A DNA stretch of 64,000 bases from Xiphydria camelus (lineage: Eukaryota > Arthropoda > Insecta > Hymenoptera > Xiphydriidae). The stretch is taken from assembly GCA_963678675.1 (NCBI GenBank), contig OY783197.1, forward strand, positions 17,367,543-17,431,542. The letters are read 5' to 3'. This document shows positions 11,211-21,759 of the stretch, piece by piece. Every line of letters begins with the position of its first letter. Positions within the stretch are counted from its first letter, which is position 1. The notes under the pieces are model-generated. The model had not been told where the DNA came from. It saw only the letters and a program-made list of their open reading frames with translations, and searched no databases. Both the position numbers and the translations under genes were made by a program.

Positions 11211-12864
11211 TTAGGCGCGGGTAGTTTGCGTGATAGCGATATAAATCTTCAACATTTCGTGTATCCGAGGATCCTTCGTAGTCGGATACAAATTATTCAA
11301 ATGGAGCACGATCTCGTGGGTTTTCATTTTATTGAAAGACAGATCGCCTTGCAAATGTCCGTATCCGGTGTGAATGTTGAACTGTCCACCGTACTTGAAG
11401 AGCGAAATTTTCCTCGAGACCAATCGCACGTAGCCCAATTGAGTAAATGAGAGTTTCAGATTTCCATCGAGCAGGATCACCTCGATCATGAACAGTTGGT
11501 TGTAACAAGACAAGCAGGTCTAGAGAAAGAAAGAACGCGATCATATTTTCGTTGGGACAATTTTTATGGCATCGTCGGACGTTGCGCAGTCGGTAGTTTG
11601 CCACGGGCTCTTCGCGAGCCACGGGCACCCACTTATGCGGATGGATATTTCCTGCATGCGGTACTAAAATGAGGTGATAAGAATGACGGGTTACCGCGTG
11701 CTGTTGGTGTTCCGTCCTCTCGATTTTTTTGCGAATCCTGGGTATCTGGACGACGATTTCTCGATTCTCGAAGGAAAGTATTTTATGAACGCGACTGAGG
11801 TGGTCCCCGATACAGGCGATCCCTCCTCGCCATTCACAGCGTTGCAATCCCACCGGGCACGTAATTACAGCAAAACAACACGTAGCTTCATGAACGAGCC
11901 TGCTGTCCGCATTCAGTAATGCACGGCAACCGAAACTGCAACGAAGTTACTATTGAGACCAACCGTAATTTGAAGACGAAGAACGACCGGCGAAACGAAA
12001 CTTCTCTTCACCTGGAGTTCTTGCAGGGGAGTACCATTGTGTCCAGCAGGCGTTCGATGGCACGATTGCGCTCCATGGGCATGCGAGCTCTACAGTACGG
12101 GCAGAAAGAAACACGAATCCCGCAATCTTTACACATTAAATTGGAGCAGACCGGACATGAGAGCACACATTGACTTTGCAGAGATTCGTAACAGATTCTG
12201 CACTCGGTTAGCGTACAGAGAATCATGCAGTTGGAACACGCGCATCTACTCTCGGCTGGCTTGCAATCCGCGTCCTGTTGCGTTTGGTCGTTTTCTGAAA
12301 AAGCGACAATATGATGGTGTGGAATCGGTAAATATAATGCATATACGATACTTTTGATTTCGAGCTACTTTCGCAGACCTCTGACTGGAACTCTTGTAAC
12401 ATTTTAGAGCAAGTCTACAGGAATCCCGTATGATGCTAGAGTGGATGGTCAGAGACTGAAGCAAACTACACGATGGAAGGTACGATAAAACACGTGATAA
12501 AGTACAATACGAGTACGCGAATGTAAAATATGTTGGATACGACTGTGTTGAATTTCCGAAAGTAAATCGAATGCATTCGTTTTAGGCAGTGTCTTTGATG
12601 TTAGACGACAAATTATTAACATTTTTGATTCTACGACGATAATTGATCCATTTTCCGAACGTCAATAATACCTTCGCAGACAACGTTCGCGTAGCAGTGG
12701 GAGGATTTTTTCGACTTGGGCGGAACGGAAGACGCTCTGCACTTTGCAGGCTTCGGTAATTCCTGAAGATCTCCATGAGGAGCATTGTCGAAAATTAACG
12801 TCGTGATATTTGTGGTGCTTCTCGGCTCTTCGCTCGACGCTCGTCGCTCCAAAAACCATTGGCG
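11211..12864 (-). CDS. SINA/Siah-like RING-type E3 ligase, 5' end unresolved
   Basis: Supported exons on the minus strand: 12864-12672, 12294-12012, 11935 to about 11590, and 11519-11211. Exon 2 encodes the RING: LTECRICYESLQSQCVLSCP, then LMCKDCGIRVSFCPYCRARM, followed by NRAIERLLDTMVLPCKN as in Siah. Exon 3 opens with the SINA zinc finger, FGCRALLNADSRLVHEATCC then CPVGLQRCEWRGG and GDHLSRVHK. The last exon is a divergent substrate-binding domain ending in a TAA. Siah proteins ubiquitinate targets and dimerise through this C-terminal domain. The usual RING histidine (GHLVC in Siah) appears as SNLMC, with an extra Cys just before. The exon 3 donor is uncertain. Exon 1 has no ATG, so the start lies upstream and was not found. 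Confidence 0.8.
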
Positions 12865-13885
12865 CTGAAAGAAAATATTAACGATCGTAAGTCATTGAAG
12901 AATATTTTTCATCGAATATACACAAATTCCTGTTTGATGCAAATAAATTTTGCCACGTGTTCGCGTTGAAATAAATGATCTCGCTGGACGAGCAAGTCTG
13001 ACGTCGCCTCTGACGAATACAGTCCCGTTAACCGTCAGAACTGCATGCGAGAAACTGCGATACTCGTTACGCGATGGTTTGACTAATCTTCTTTCCGCTT
13101 TTTTTGCGTTAAAAAATATGCAAGTCAACTTTTGCTCAGTCACGTACCCACTTTCTTAGCACGTGGAGCATATTTTATGTTGCATCAACGTAATCACTAT
13201 ATCAACGCGTTCCGTCTTCCAGTCCAAAGAGTCGTTCGCACTCGTTATCGCGTTTACTATATGCGTACGAATTATTGTCAAGGGGAGTTGCGTTTTCCAA
13301 ACACTTTTATACCATAAGACGACGAAACTCGCGTAACCGAAAAGAGTGTCGATACTCTAAGACCGTTTGAAGCAAACTAACAGTAAGAGACGAGTACGAG
13401 AAATGTAGTCAGCTTTTGTGCGGCCGATAATGTGACTCACATAACGAAGAAAAGTGGTATCCCTCGGGATCACCGATTGTACATTTCATGAATCACTCGA
13501 CGTGATTCCATCGGTTGACAAATTTTGAGTAGGATTATGACCCTTCTGCGGTACTTCCGCTAATGACGGTGCCGTGCAAGGGTTTGTTTGTAGAAATGCG
13601 AAAACATCGATAAGATCGAATGCGTGCATATTAGATCTTGGTCGATTTTGACATTGGAACAGATTTTTTTTTAGATTCGAATGGGATTAACGATTAAAGA
13701 ACGACTTTGACATACTTATTGATTGCTGCGAGACGTTTGGATTTTAATAAGAACCTTGAAAAAGGAGAACGCGAAAAGTCATCTTCATTGAAAAAAAAAA
13801 AAAAAACACGGACCTCCGATTCTTGGAAGAATTCTACGAATAGCGAGCGAGAGTGGATACTCAGGTACTAAATGACGATAGATAT
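12865..13885. other. Upstream of the SINA-like gene, no exon resolved
   Basis: The first coding exon and promoter of the SINA-like gene should lie here, but no convincing ATG exon with a matching donor was found. An A16 run lies near 13790-13806. Confidence 0.4.
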
Positions 13886-14330
13886 ACGTCGATTGGGTAT
13901 TAATCCACGGGTCAAGGAGCCCGGTCGACCGCACCCTCATCGACAAACACACACCGCCATAAGCGATTCTTTCCATATTGAACTGAGGGTAGAACAATTT
14001 CTAATTGAGAACTGCGATGGTTTTTCTGATCAGTCCACGTAGAATGACCGGTTGTGATAATTATTTAAAAATCACGCAACGAGGCTTTTGCGCGGAAGGC
14101 GAGATCATTTGTTGGAGAAGGTACTTTGAGACGTTTATAAATTTTTAAGGTATTCCTTTCGACGACAGATCGGGTGTTAGTCTGCAGGTCAAGGAGGTCG
14201 TTCGACCGCACCCACGACAAACAGCGTCGTAAACGTATTTTTCCATGCTAAGCCGAGGGTAGAACAATTTCTTATTGGAGTCCGCAATAGTTTTCCGATT
14301 AGTCAACGCGAAATGCTGATCATTTCTTTC
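13886..14330. repeat. Diverged direct repeat, two copies of about 145 bp
   Basis: Copies at about 13890-14050 and 14170-14330. Shared blocks in the same order are GGTCAAGGAG, then TCGACCGCACCC, then GACAAACA, then GAGGGTAGAACAATTTCT, then ATTG..GA..TGCGAT or CCGCAATAG, then TTTTTC or TTTTCC, then GAT.AGTC. Identity is roughly 75 percent by eye. There is no long open frame in either. This is a tandem duplication of unknown role. Confidence 0.6.
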
Positions 14331-16755
14331 GAAAGTTTTATCGATGCATTAATTTTATTATTTCATTAGTTACATCTGCAAGTATAATTTATTACTGATA
14401 ACTGAACATTCTTATTCATACAATAACTTACTCAAGGGGGTAAAAATTGACCTTTACAGAAGCATAGGTGCCTCGGTAATCCTGCGATGCACGTTTTCAA
14501 GATGCTACTCGCCCATTCGATTCGTCTACCTGGTCGACGGGGTCATGGAAAAAAGGATCGAACGGGCATCGAAAGAGAGATTTGGATTTCGCCGCAAAGT
14601 GGGGGCTCCATGGGCATAGTGGGATCCCTCTAGTAAAATACTCGCCGCGCATGACGCGGATATTTAAACGCTGTTTACCGAACTGCGTCGATTTGTCCGT
14701 CGGTGGCGTCGCTGACGAACGGAATTGAACGCCTTCGACCGATCGTGGACGACAGAACGGAGAGGTCGAGTTTAAAAGTTGCGCGCCCCGGTGCGAGATC
14801 TCCCGCAGGACGAACTCCCGAGGTGGATTGCTACGGGATGGATCTAGGAATGCCCACCCCATTCTACATCACTACAGGTTAGTCCGCTGTGAGTGTGTCA
14901 ACGATTATTATCCAAGCCTCTCACCGCTTTATGCTCCACAATTGTCTGCTTAAAGAAAGTCCCCCGACTGTAACATTCGCGCGTGTGTAATAAAAAAAAA
15001 AAGTATTGGAATATTGCTCTCTCGCGTGCGCCCGCTATGCCATTACGGTGAAAGACCCGCAAACGTGAAGTCAACTTTCAATTAATTTCTCTTCGATACT
15101 GCAGACTTGTACACTTACGTATAAGATTAAAAATTCCAAAGATTAGAAATTGATTCCTTCGGCGAAAATGTAGCGTCTCCCAAGATCGACGTATCCGCGT
15201 AAACATAAATACACCGAGAATGCGTTCGTTAATACCTCGCGTAATGCAATTTGCGTTCTCGCGGGATGCGTTAAAGGATTTCGTTATAAACCGCTCATAA
15301 CACGACTCTTATTCTTCTTTCGATTATTGACATAGTACATATGTAGTCACCTCGATGCGTGATACGATTTTCTAGAACATTTCCCTCGTTTCCGTAATTG
15401 CAATAGTGTCGCGATACTGATGAACCTCGAATAGCATAATCGATTATATTATTATTTCACATATTTTCTTTTACATTATAACATTCTTACGCGACCCTTT
15501 TTCACAGATGGCCGATAATTCTTATCATTCATCGACGTTGCTGACTCTCGTTGTTCCTCATTCGTTTTTGTTATTACTCTTCTTTCCTGTTTCATTTTAT
15601 TGTTTCCAGTTAGCCATCCTTTGCCGGTTCCTCATACGTTGAACTTGGAAGTCAACGTAACACGGTCAATACGCGGCAATCGCGTTTTTCATAACAATAG
15701 CATTTCGAGGACTCGAAGACAATCGGTCCTCGCGAGGGTGATATTGGCGGTATAATATCGAACGATGGATAATAGTACGATGTTTCTTAGTCGCGAGTGA
15801 AGCCTACAATCTGTCGATAGTGCGGTCTCCGATGATTAACGCGTTGTCAGTTAATTTTCATTGTCACGGTCAGAGCTGCGCGTCCACACCTTCATCGTTC
15901 GTTCGTATCGATGTACGAAGCGTATCTATCAGGAAGCCCATCTGGATCGGAATTACGTGCGTCGACATCACTCATTTATCGAGTTGCATATTCGTCCTTG
16001 TCAATGGTTTCCTCTCCTTTGTAATATCTCTTCATCGTTTTCTTCGTTCCCTCCTCTTCTTCTTCTTCTTCTTTTTACCTGGAATCGAGACTACATTCCC
16101 ATGGAATATAGAATGCGAATAAATTTCGTCAGACTACACGAGCAACTCGCGTAAGCGACATTCAGCACAATATCGCCTGCGTAACAGAGAGTTCGAATGA
16201 GCGAAGCAACTGTTTCCCCTCTATTGCGAAAGACAATAATGCGGACAACCCGCGAGCATATTCGGGCATTCTTTAATCACAAATTACCGCATCGACATTG
16301 CCCTTGGTTATAGGTACCACGGTACATTACAGGATGTACGACTTATATCGCAATACTGGACGCCAACTCCTTGTGAACTTTGATGTATCTGCGCTGCTAA
16401 ACGTAGACATTTCTCTAGATATTTAGACGCTATAAAGATATCCGAGAGATTACTGTTTGCCAGTCTTAGGGGTCTGTCAGACTAGAAGAGGGTGCTCCAT
16501 TCGTTATCGGTGGTAACTCGTCTCCTGCGTACACGCGTGCTCGTTTATCGGGATCTAATAACCGTAACGCACCGCAGAAAGCCGTGACATTGCACTTAAC
16601 CGATATGTATCCCCGTGACATTCGCGAATAATAAATTTCACGACAATCGCAATTGCCGCGACAGTCTTTCTGCAACCTCTGCTCTGATAGCGAGCTTCCC
16701 GGATATAGCAGTGGTGCACACGGTGGCACGTGTTCTCACGAAGGTGGTTCTTATC
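14331..16755. other. Intergenic upstream of the SV2-like gene
   Basis: It contains AT-rich spacers and scattered short frames without family resemblance. A 121-codon ATG frame on the minus strand (14862-14497) is noted but not supported. The SV2-like promoter is expected near 16.5-16.75 kb. Confidence 0.4.
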
Positions 16756-19700
16756 ATGGTTGCGGAAGAAAGTAATACTTTGAAATATTTCTTTTTTGAC
16801 AGTTAAGAGTAACAGCCGTCCCGCGTTGTTTTTACTTTCAGACAAAATCAGTAAGCCGAAGGACGAGTGCGCGGATTTTGAGAGGGCGATAAAATTGTGT
16901 GGTGAGTGAATAATTTATTTTTTTTGCAATACCGAATAACACTGAAGATGGCCTACGGTTACGGAATATTCCAAGGTTACGGAAGATTTCACTATGGGTT
17001 CATGCTGCTGTGTGGTGCGATGTTCCTCTGCGTTGGATTCCAGAATGGCGCCAATGCTTATATACTACCCTCCGCGGAATGTGATCTACGGATGACCTCC
17101 GAGGAAAAGGGACTCCTCAATGTCGCTTTTTTAGCGGGTGAGTTGTGACGAAGTAATATTATAACGCAAGCTTCGCTTTATGTACACACAGGTACTTTCC
17201 ATGCAAAATAATGCCTTAATAGCAAGTCCAATACACGCGACGCTTCTAGCCGCTTCTATAATCTGATAATCTATCTTATTCGTAATGCTGAAGCCAGCGG
17301 CCGGAGCTATACATAGTATTTATATTAGGATTATACATAGTTCCGATTGCCAGCTTCAGCATCGCATCATACTCCGGTGTACATTCGGGGACATCTATTA
17401 CATATTTTATATTTGTTACGATGAAATATTGCAATTATTCCGCGACGCAATTGTGCAGGCGGTGTACTGAGCGCAGCACTGTGGGGACTCTTCGCTGATG
17501 CTTACGGACGCAAGAAGATCCTCGTAGGGACGCTGTTACTCGACGCCGTCGTCACCTTCGCTTCGAGTCTGTCGCAAAGCTTCACCGTGCTTCTCGCATT
17601 CAGGGCTTTGAACGGCTTCACGTGAGTAAACTCTCTGATGCGAGGGGAAGACGTAAATTGAATTAAATGATGCAGTGAAACAAATTGTTTAATTACTTTC
17701 ACTTCATTAATTTATTTAGCTATGCTCAGAAGTCTTCATGCACTCGTCAAATTTTTTCTTGGTGTAGGAACAATCGCATATTAGGTAGCACTAAATGAAG
17801 TTCGAATGGCGCGACCAATCGTTCGCTAACTGCAGTAAACCAAACGCACGGGGATTTATACTTTATCGTACAGTTAAAGTGCATAATCCATAATTTCTTT
17901 CATGATACAGAATTGGAGCCCCTGGTTCACTGGTGTACTCATATATAGGCGAGTTTCATACGGAGAAACAGCGAGCAAAGAGCATCTGTTACGTGGGCTT
18001 CTTTTGGACTCTGGCATGGCTGATCCTACCTGGTAAGTAATAATGAAATAGCTACTAATTATAACGTGCTTCTTTTGTTGTCAACCCTCTCATCCCTTCC
18101 TACTTCAGGTTTAGCATGGATCATCATACCGTTATCTTTCACCGTCAACTTCTATGGACTACTCTACAACTCTTGGCGGCTCTTCCTAGCCGTCTTAGGT
18201 ATACCAACTGTTCTCGTCGCTGTTATTGCTACCAGGTATCCGGAAAGTCCAAAATTTCTGGTTACGCAGGGAAGGAGCGACGAGGCATTGAAGATTCTCA
18301 GAAAAATATATGCGTCTAATACCGGTCGCGCGGAACACGAATATCCGGTATGCAACGAGTTCATAGATTTCAATTATCGAGCCCCATATAATAAATCGAC
18401 GGGAATTTAAGCCAGTGATTACCAAGTTTTTATCTTGGACTTCGATGTGTACTTGATTGACATCCCGTATGCTCTTTAGGTGAAGACTCTTTTGACGGAT
18501 AATCGTGCGAATAGTAAGAAACAAGAAACCAAGGACGATTCTAGCGTTCTCGTCGAATTATTGGAGAATATTTGGCAGCAAATTCGTTGCATCATGTCGC
18601 CACACATACTGAAATACGTCATTCTCTGCACAACGATATATTTCACTAACATGTTCGGGTACGTACATGTATAAATGTTTATATTTATCTTGTTAATGTA
18701 TACTTGGAACAAACTCTTCAAATCAACAGGGATCGAATCGTTTGACACGATGACTTAAGAGACGAAAATGTATCAAGTTCGATGCCTTATATCTTTTATG
18801 AAGTCCAACTAAGACTATAGTAACTCAAATTTTGTACTTTTTAAATTACAAGTACAGAACAGTAAAACAAAATTATATCTTCCCCAGAAAAAAAAGAGTC
18901 GTATCTCACAAAATAGTAATGTAGGCAACTAACATTACTATGTACGTTTAATAGTATCTCCAATTTATGAACATCTTCCGTCGGAAACTATCGTATCTCA
19001 AAAGTACAAAAAAATGAGTTACTATCACGGGACAGTATGTCCCGTGGATATATAACGCAAGTATTTGAATTTCCCCCACATTTGACTTTGGTAGTGCTTG
19101 GAACGGTGCTGTAGTTAGTTGGCTTCAGAAGAGTGCGCTGCGTTCTTACGAGCCGTGTTTCCGAAACCTGTACGATTATTTCTCATCACTTCTACACATT
19201 ATTTACCATTATTTACAAATTCAGTTAATTTCGAGGTTAGACGCTTCGATCTCCCGAATTGACAGTTCCCGGGAAATCAGACGTTTTACACTTTTCGCGC
19301 TCTCGAAACACGGCTCGTAAGAACGCAACGCACTCTTCTGAAGCCAACTCTAACTACAGCACCGTTCTAAGCACTACCAAAGTCAAATGTCAGGGAAATT
19401 CAAATACTTGCGTTATCCACGGGACATACTGTATAGTCTTCATTGGATGAGTCGATTTGATCTACCAGAAAAGATAGTTTTACATCGATATATCGATAGA
19501 AAAGCCATACGAAAGAACATGATCATTATTATCAGGTACTACGGCTTAGGATTGTGGCTACCCGAATTGTTTAACCGCTTCGAGACTTATTACAAGCTTT
19601 ACCCGAATACGTCCGTGTCGGTTTGCGAGCTCATTGCCACACCCGATGCAACGGGAGCCACAGCGGAAGCGGTCGTGCACTCCAGGAATGCCAGCGTTTT

Positions 19701-21759
19701 AATCGTTGATGCCATGCTACCGGACTCTACTCAAAGACTAACCGTTTCCTGCAACGGAAATATCGACCAGCAAGTTTTCATCAATACTCTTACCATTAAC
19801 GCCGTCTGTTTATTGGGTAACATCGCTTCCGGTTACCTTTCCGACCGTGTGGGACGCCGAACCATGCCAGGTGCTAAACTGCAGTTCATTCTCAAGTTGA
19901 TTATACAATCGACGCATTACTCGCTGTATAGTCTTATACCACAACGTAGTTGTTTTCCTTTGACTATTTTAACGCAACTATCTTCTGCTTCAGTGACGAC
20001 TATGTTGTTAGCGGGAGTTTTCGGCTTTGCCATCTACTTCGTGAGATCTTCGGTCCAAAATTTAACAGTAGCCTGCCTCTATTCATTGGCTATAGCCACG
20101 GCTAATTTCGTCATCGGTAGCGTTGTTGTTGACATCTTCCCAACGCAAATCGGAGGTGTCACCATTTGCCTAGCCGTACTCTTCGGCAGATTGGGCGCTA
20201 TCAGTAGCAATTTGCTATTTGGCATGCTACTCGATATCAGCTGCGAGGTTCCTATTTTCCTCATTGGAGCTGTCGTCATTTGTAAGTGATCCTTTCGATG
20301 TATTTGAGTCATTTTATATATTAGATGTACAACTTTGCTTCCACCGTTTTCCGATCGTGGATCGCTTTAAAAGATGACCAGTTTTTTCAACGCGGGACTC
20401 GTACACTGCCCGAAAGATGGGAGAAAGTAGTGGCCAGTGATAGACAATACTTTGGACCATAAATGTATAACCAATTGTTTACAATAAAGCCTCGAGTTTA
20501 CAATAAAGCAAAGTTGTACATCTATAGTACACCTATTATATTTATTATTATTAGATTTTGGATTTTAAAGTCCGAAAACTGAGCAAAGTATTAGGAGCAT
20601 AGAAAATGACCGAATTGATATGCGAAATCTGAGAGACCTACTCAGTTATCACATTCTCCTGATATTCGTCTCGGTGGGGGACTTGAAATTCAAGTGTCGG
20701 AGATCGATAGAGGTATCAGAAATTTGGAACGAGCGAGTTAGCATGTGGAATCCGAAAGACGTCCTCCGTTATGTTCTCTTGATTCTCAACTCGCTTCTCG
20801 AACTTCAAATTAGAAAGTGTCGACGATCGACTTCGGGGACGTTAGCCCCTCCAAATTGACTTTTTAAAAATATTTCTTTTTCAATCGTTTGGTGGTGATT
20901 AGTAGTCTTAGCATCGACGTTTGGTGGTAGCCATTTTTAAAAAAATGTTTTAATTTTTGATACAGAACTTGGCTCTTCATTAATATTATTTCATATCGAA
21001 TTCAATTGATTCTGATGCAGAACTTTTTGGTGATGATTGCTAGTTAATTTGCGGCTCTAAGTAATTATTTAATTACGAGTTATTAATTAATTAAAGTTAT
21101 TTAGGGGTCTGTTGGGCTCTAACGCGCACGCGAGTTTGATACCAAGCGTGCCAAATTTAAATAGATTTCGATTTGTGTTCCCTTTAAAACTATGATTACA
21201 AAATATTGCGTGCACGTTAGAGCCTAAAAGACCGCACCCCTAACCTAACCGATAGCATAATTAATTAATTGTTCGTAATTAAATAATTATTTACAGCCGC
21301 AAGTTTAGTACCAATCACCATCAAACGATTTTACATCCGAATCAATTGAATTCGATATGAAATAATATTTATGAGGGGCCAAGTTCCGTATCAAAAATTA
21401 AATCATTTTTTTTATCAATGGCTTACCACTAAACATCGAAACTAGGCTATCAATCGCCACCAAATGACCACCAAATGATTGAAAGAGAAATATTTTTAAA
21501 ATGTCAATTTGGACGGGCTAACGTCCAGGAGGTCGACGGTCGACCCATATTACCTAGGCCGATTTTCGACACTTCGAAAATGGGTATCGTTATAGAACAT
21601 ACCAGAACCAAGTGCTAGATTAAATTAAATAAAATACATACCTTTTTTCTTTTTTATCGTATAGCTGGTGGTCTACTCAGTTTTTTACTGCCACTTGCGA
21701 CAATAGAATATGCACAACCGAAGAACAAGGATAGCGCAAAGACGAATATTCCGACTTAA
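16756..21759 (+). CDS. SV2-like major facilitator transporter, ten exons
   Basis: Exons: 16756-16771 (tentative start), 16842-16901, 16976-17137, 17459-17621, 17911-18032, 18109-18347, 18480-18658, 19536-19870, 19994-20281 and 21665-21759. All junctions are GT-AG and phases agree throughout. The N-terminal motif CADFERAIKLCGYGRFHYGF is typical of SV2-like proteins. After TM2 comes FADAYGRKK and after TM8 SDRVGRR, the MFS loop signatures; RALNGF lies in TM4. A long hydrophilic luminal loop with Asn-x-Ser/Thr sites precedes TM7-8 (exon 8), as in SV2. The C-terminus ends in a short polar tail. Insects carry several such genes, called synaptic vesicle glycoprotein 2-like; the transported substrate is unknown. 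The ATG at 16756 is phase-compatible but adds only five residues and needs confirmation. Confidence 0.88.
19032..19432. mobile_element. Foldback MITE in SV2-like intron 7
   Basis: About 400 bp. The end ACAGTATGTCCCGTGGAT is inverted at the right edge. The arms extend inwards for over 110 bp, including AACGCAAGTATTTGAATTTC and CGGCTCGTAAGAACGCA on the right with its inverse on the left. A few mismatches occur. There is no transposase frame. It lies between exons 7 and 8 and ends about 100 bp before the exon 8 acceptor. Confidence 0.85.
20322..20524 (+). mobile_element. Mariner-derived short element with transposase tail
   Basis: Ends read TAGATGTACAACTTTGCTT and its inverse, flanked by TA. 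Inside, 20379-20462 encodes FFQRGTRTLPERWEKVVASD followed by RQYFGP and a stop, which is the C-terminus of mariner transposases. Everything upstream in the transposase is deleted, so this is a solo-end derivative in the last SV2-like intron. Confidence 0.85.
20815..21545. mobile_element. Long-arm foldback element in SV2-like last intron
   Basis: Two arms of about 320 bp meet near 21165. The left arm starts GGGGACGTTAGCCCCTCC and its inverse lies at 21519-21534. Inner blocks such as GGCTCTAACG(C/T)(G/A)CACG and TAATTATTTAATTACGA also pair. Weaker pairing extends outward to about 20690. There is no open frame of note. Arms are about 85-90 percent similar by eye, so the copy is not recent. Confidence 0.8.

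Noticed and set aside
12662..12859. Minus-strand ATG frame beginning MVFGATSVERR as the SINA-like first exon
   Set aside because: Its phase at the 12672 donor does not match the RING exon; the overlapping frame without an ATG does.
14497..14862. 121-codon minus-strand frame with ATG
   Set aside because: Possible, but no recognisable domain, no splice context and no codon signal strong enough to list it as a gene.
16906..17148. Start of the SV2-like protein at the ATG at 16948
   Set aside because: A GT-AG intron (16902-16975) removes that ATG and joins CADFERAIKLC to GYGRFHYGF, which restores the conserved SV2-type N-terminus.
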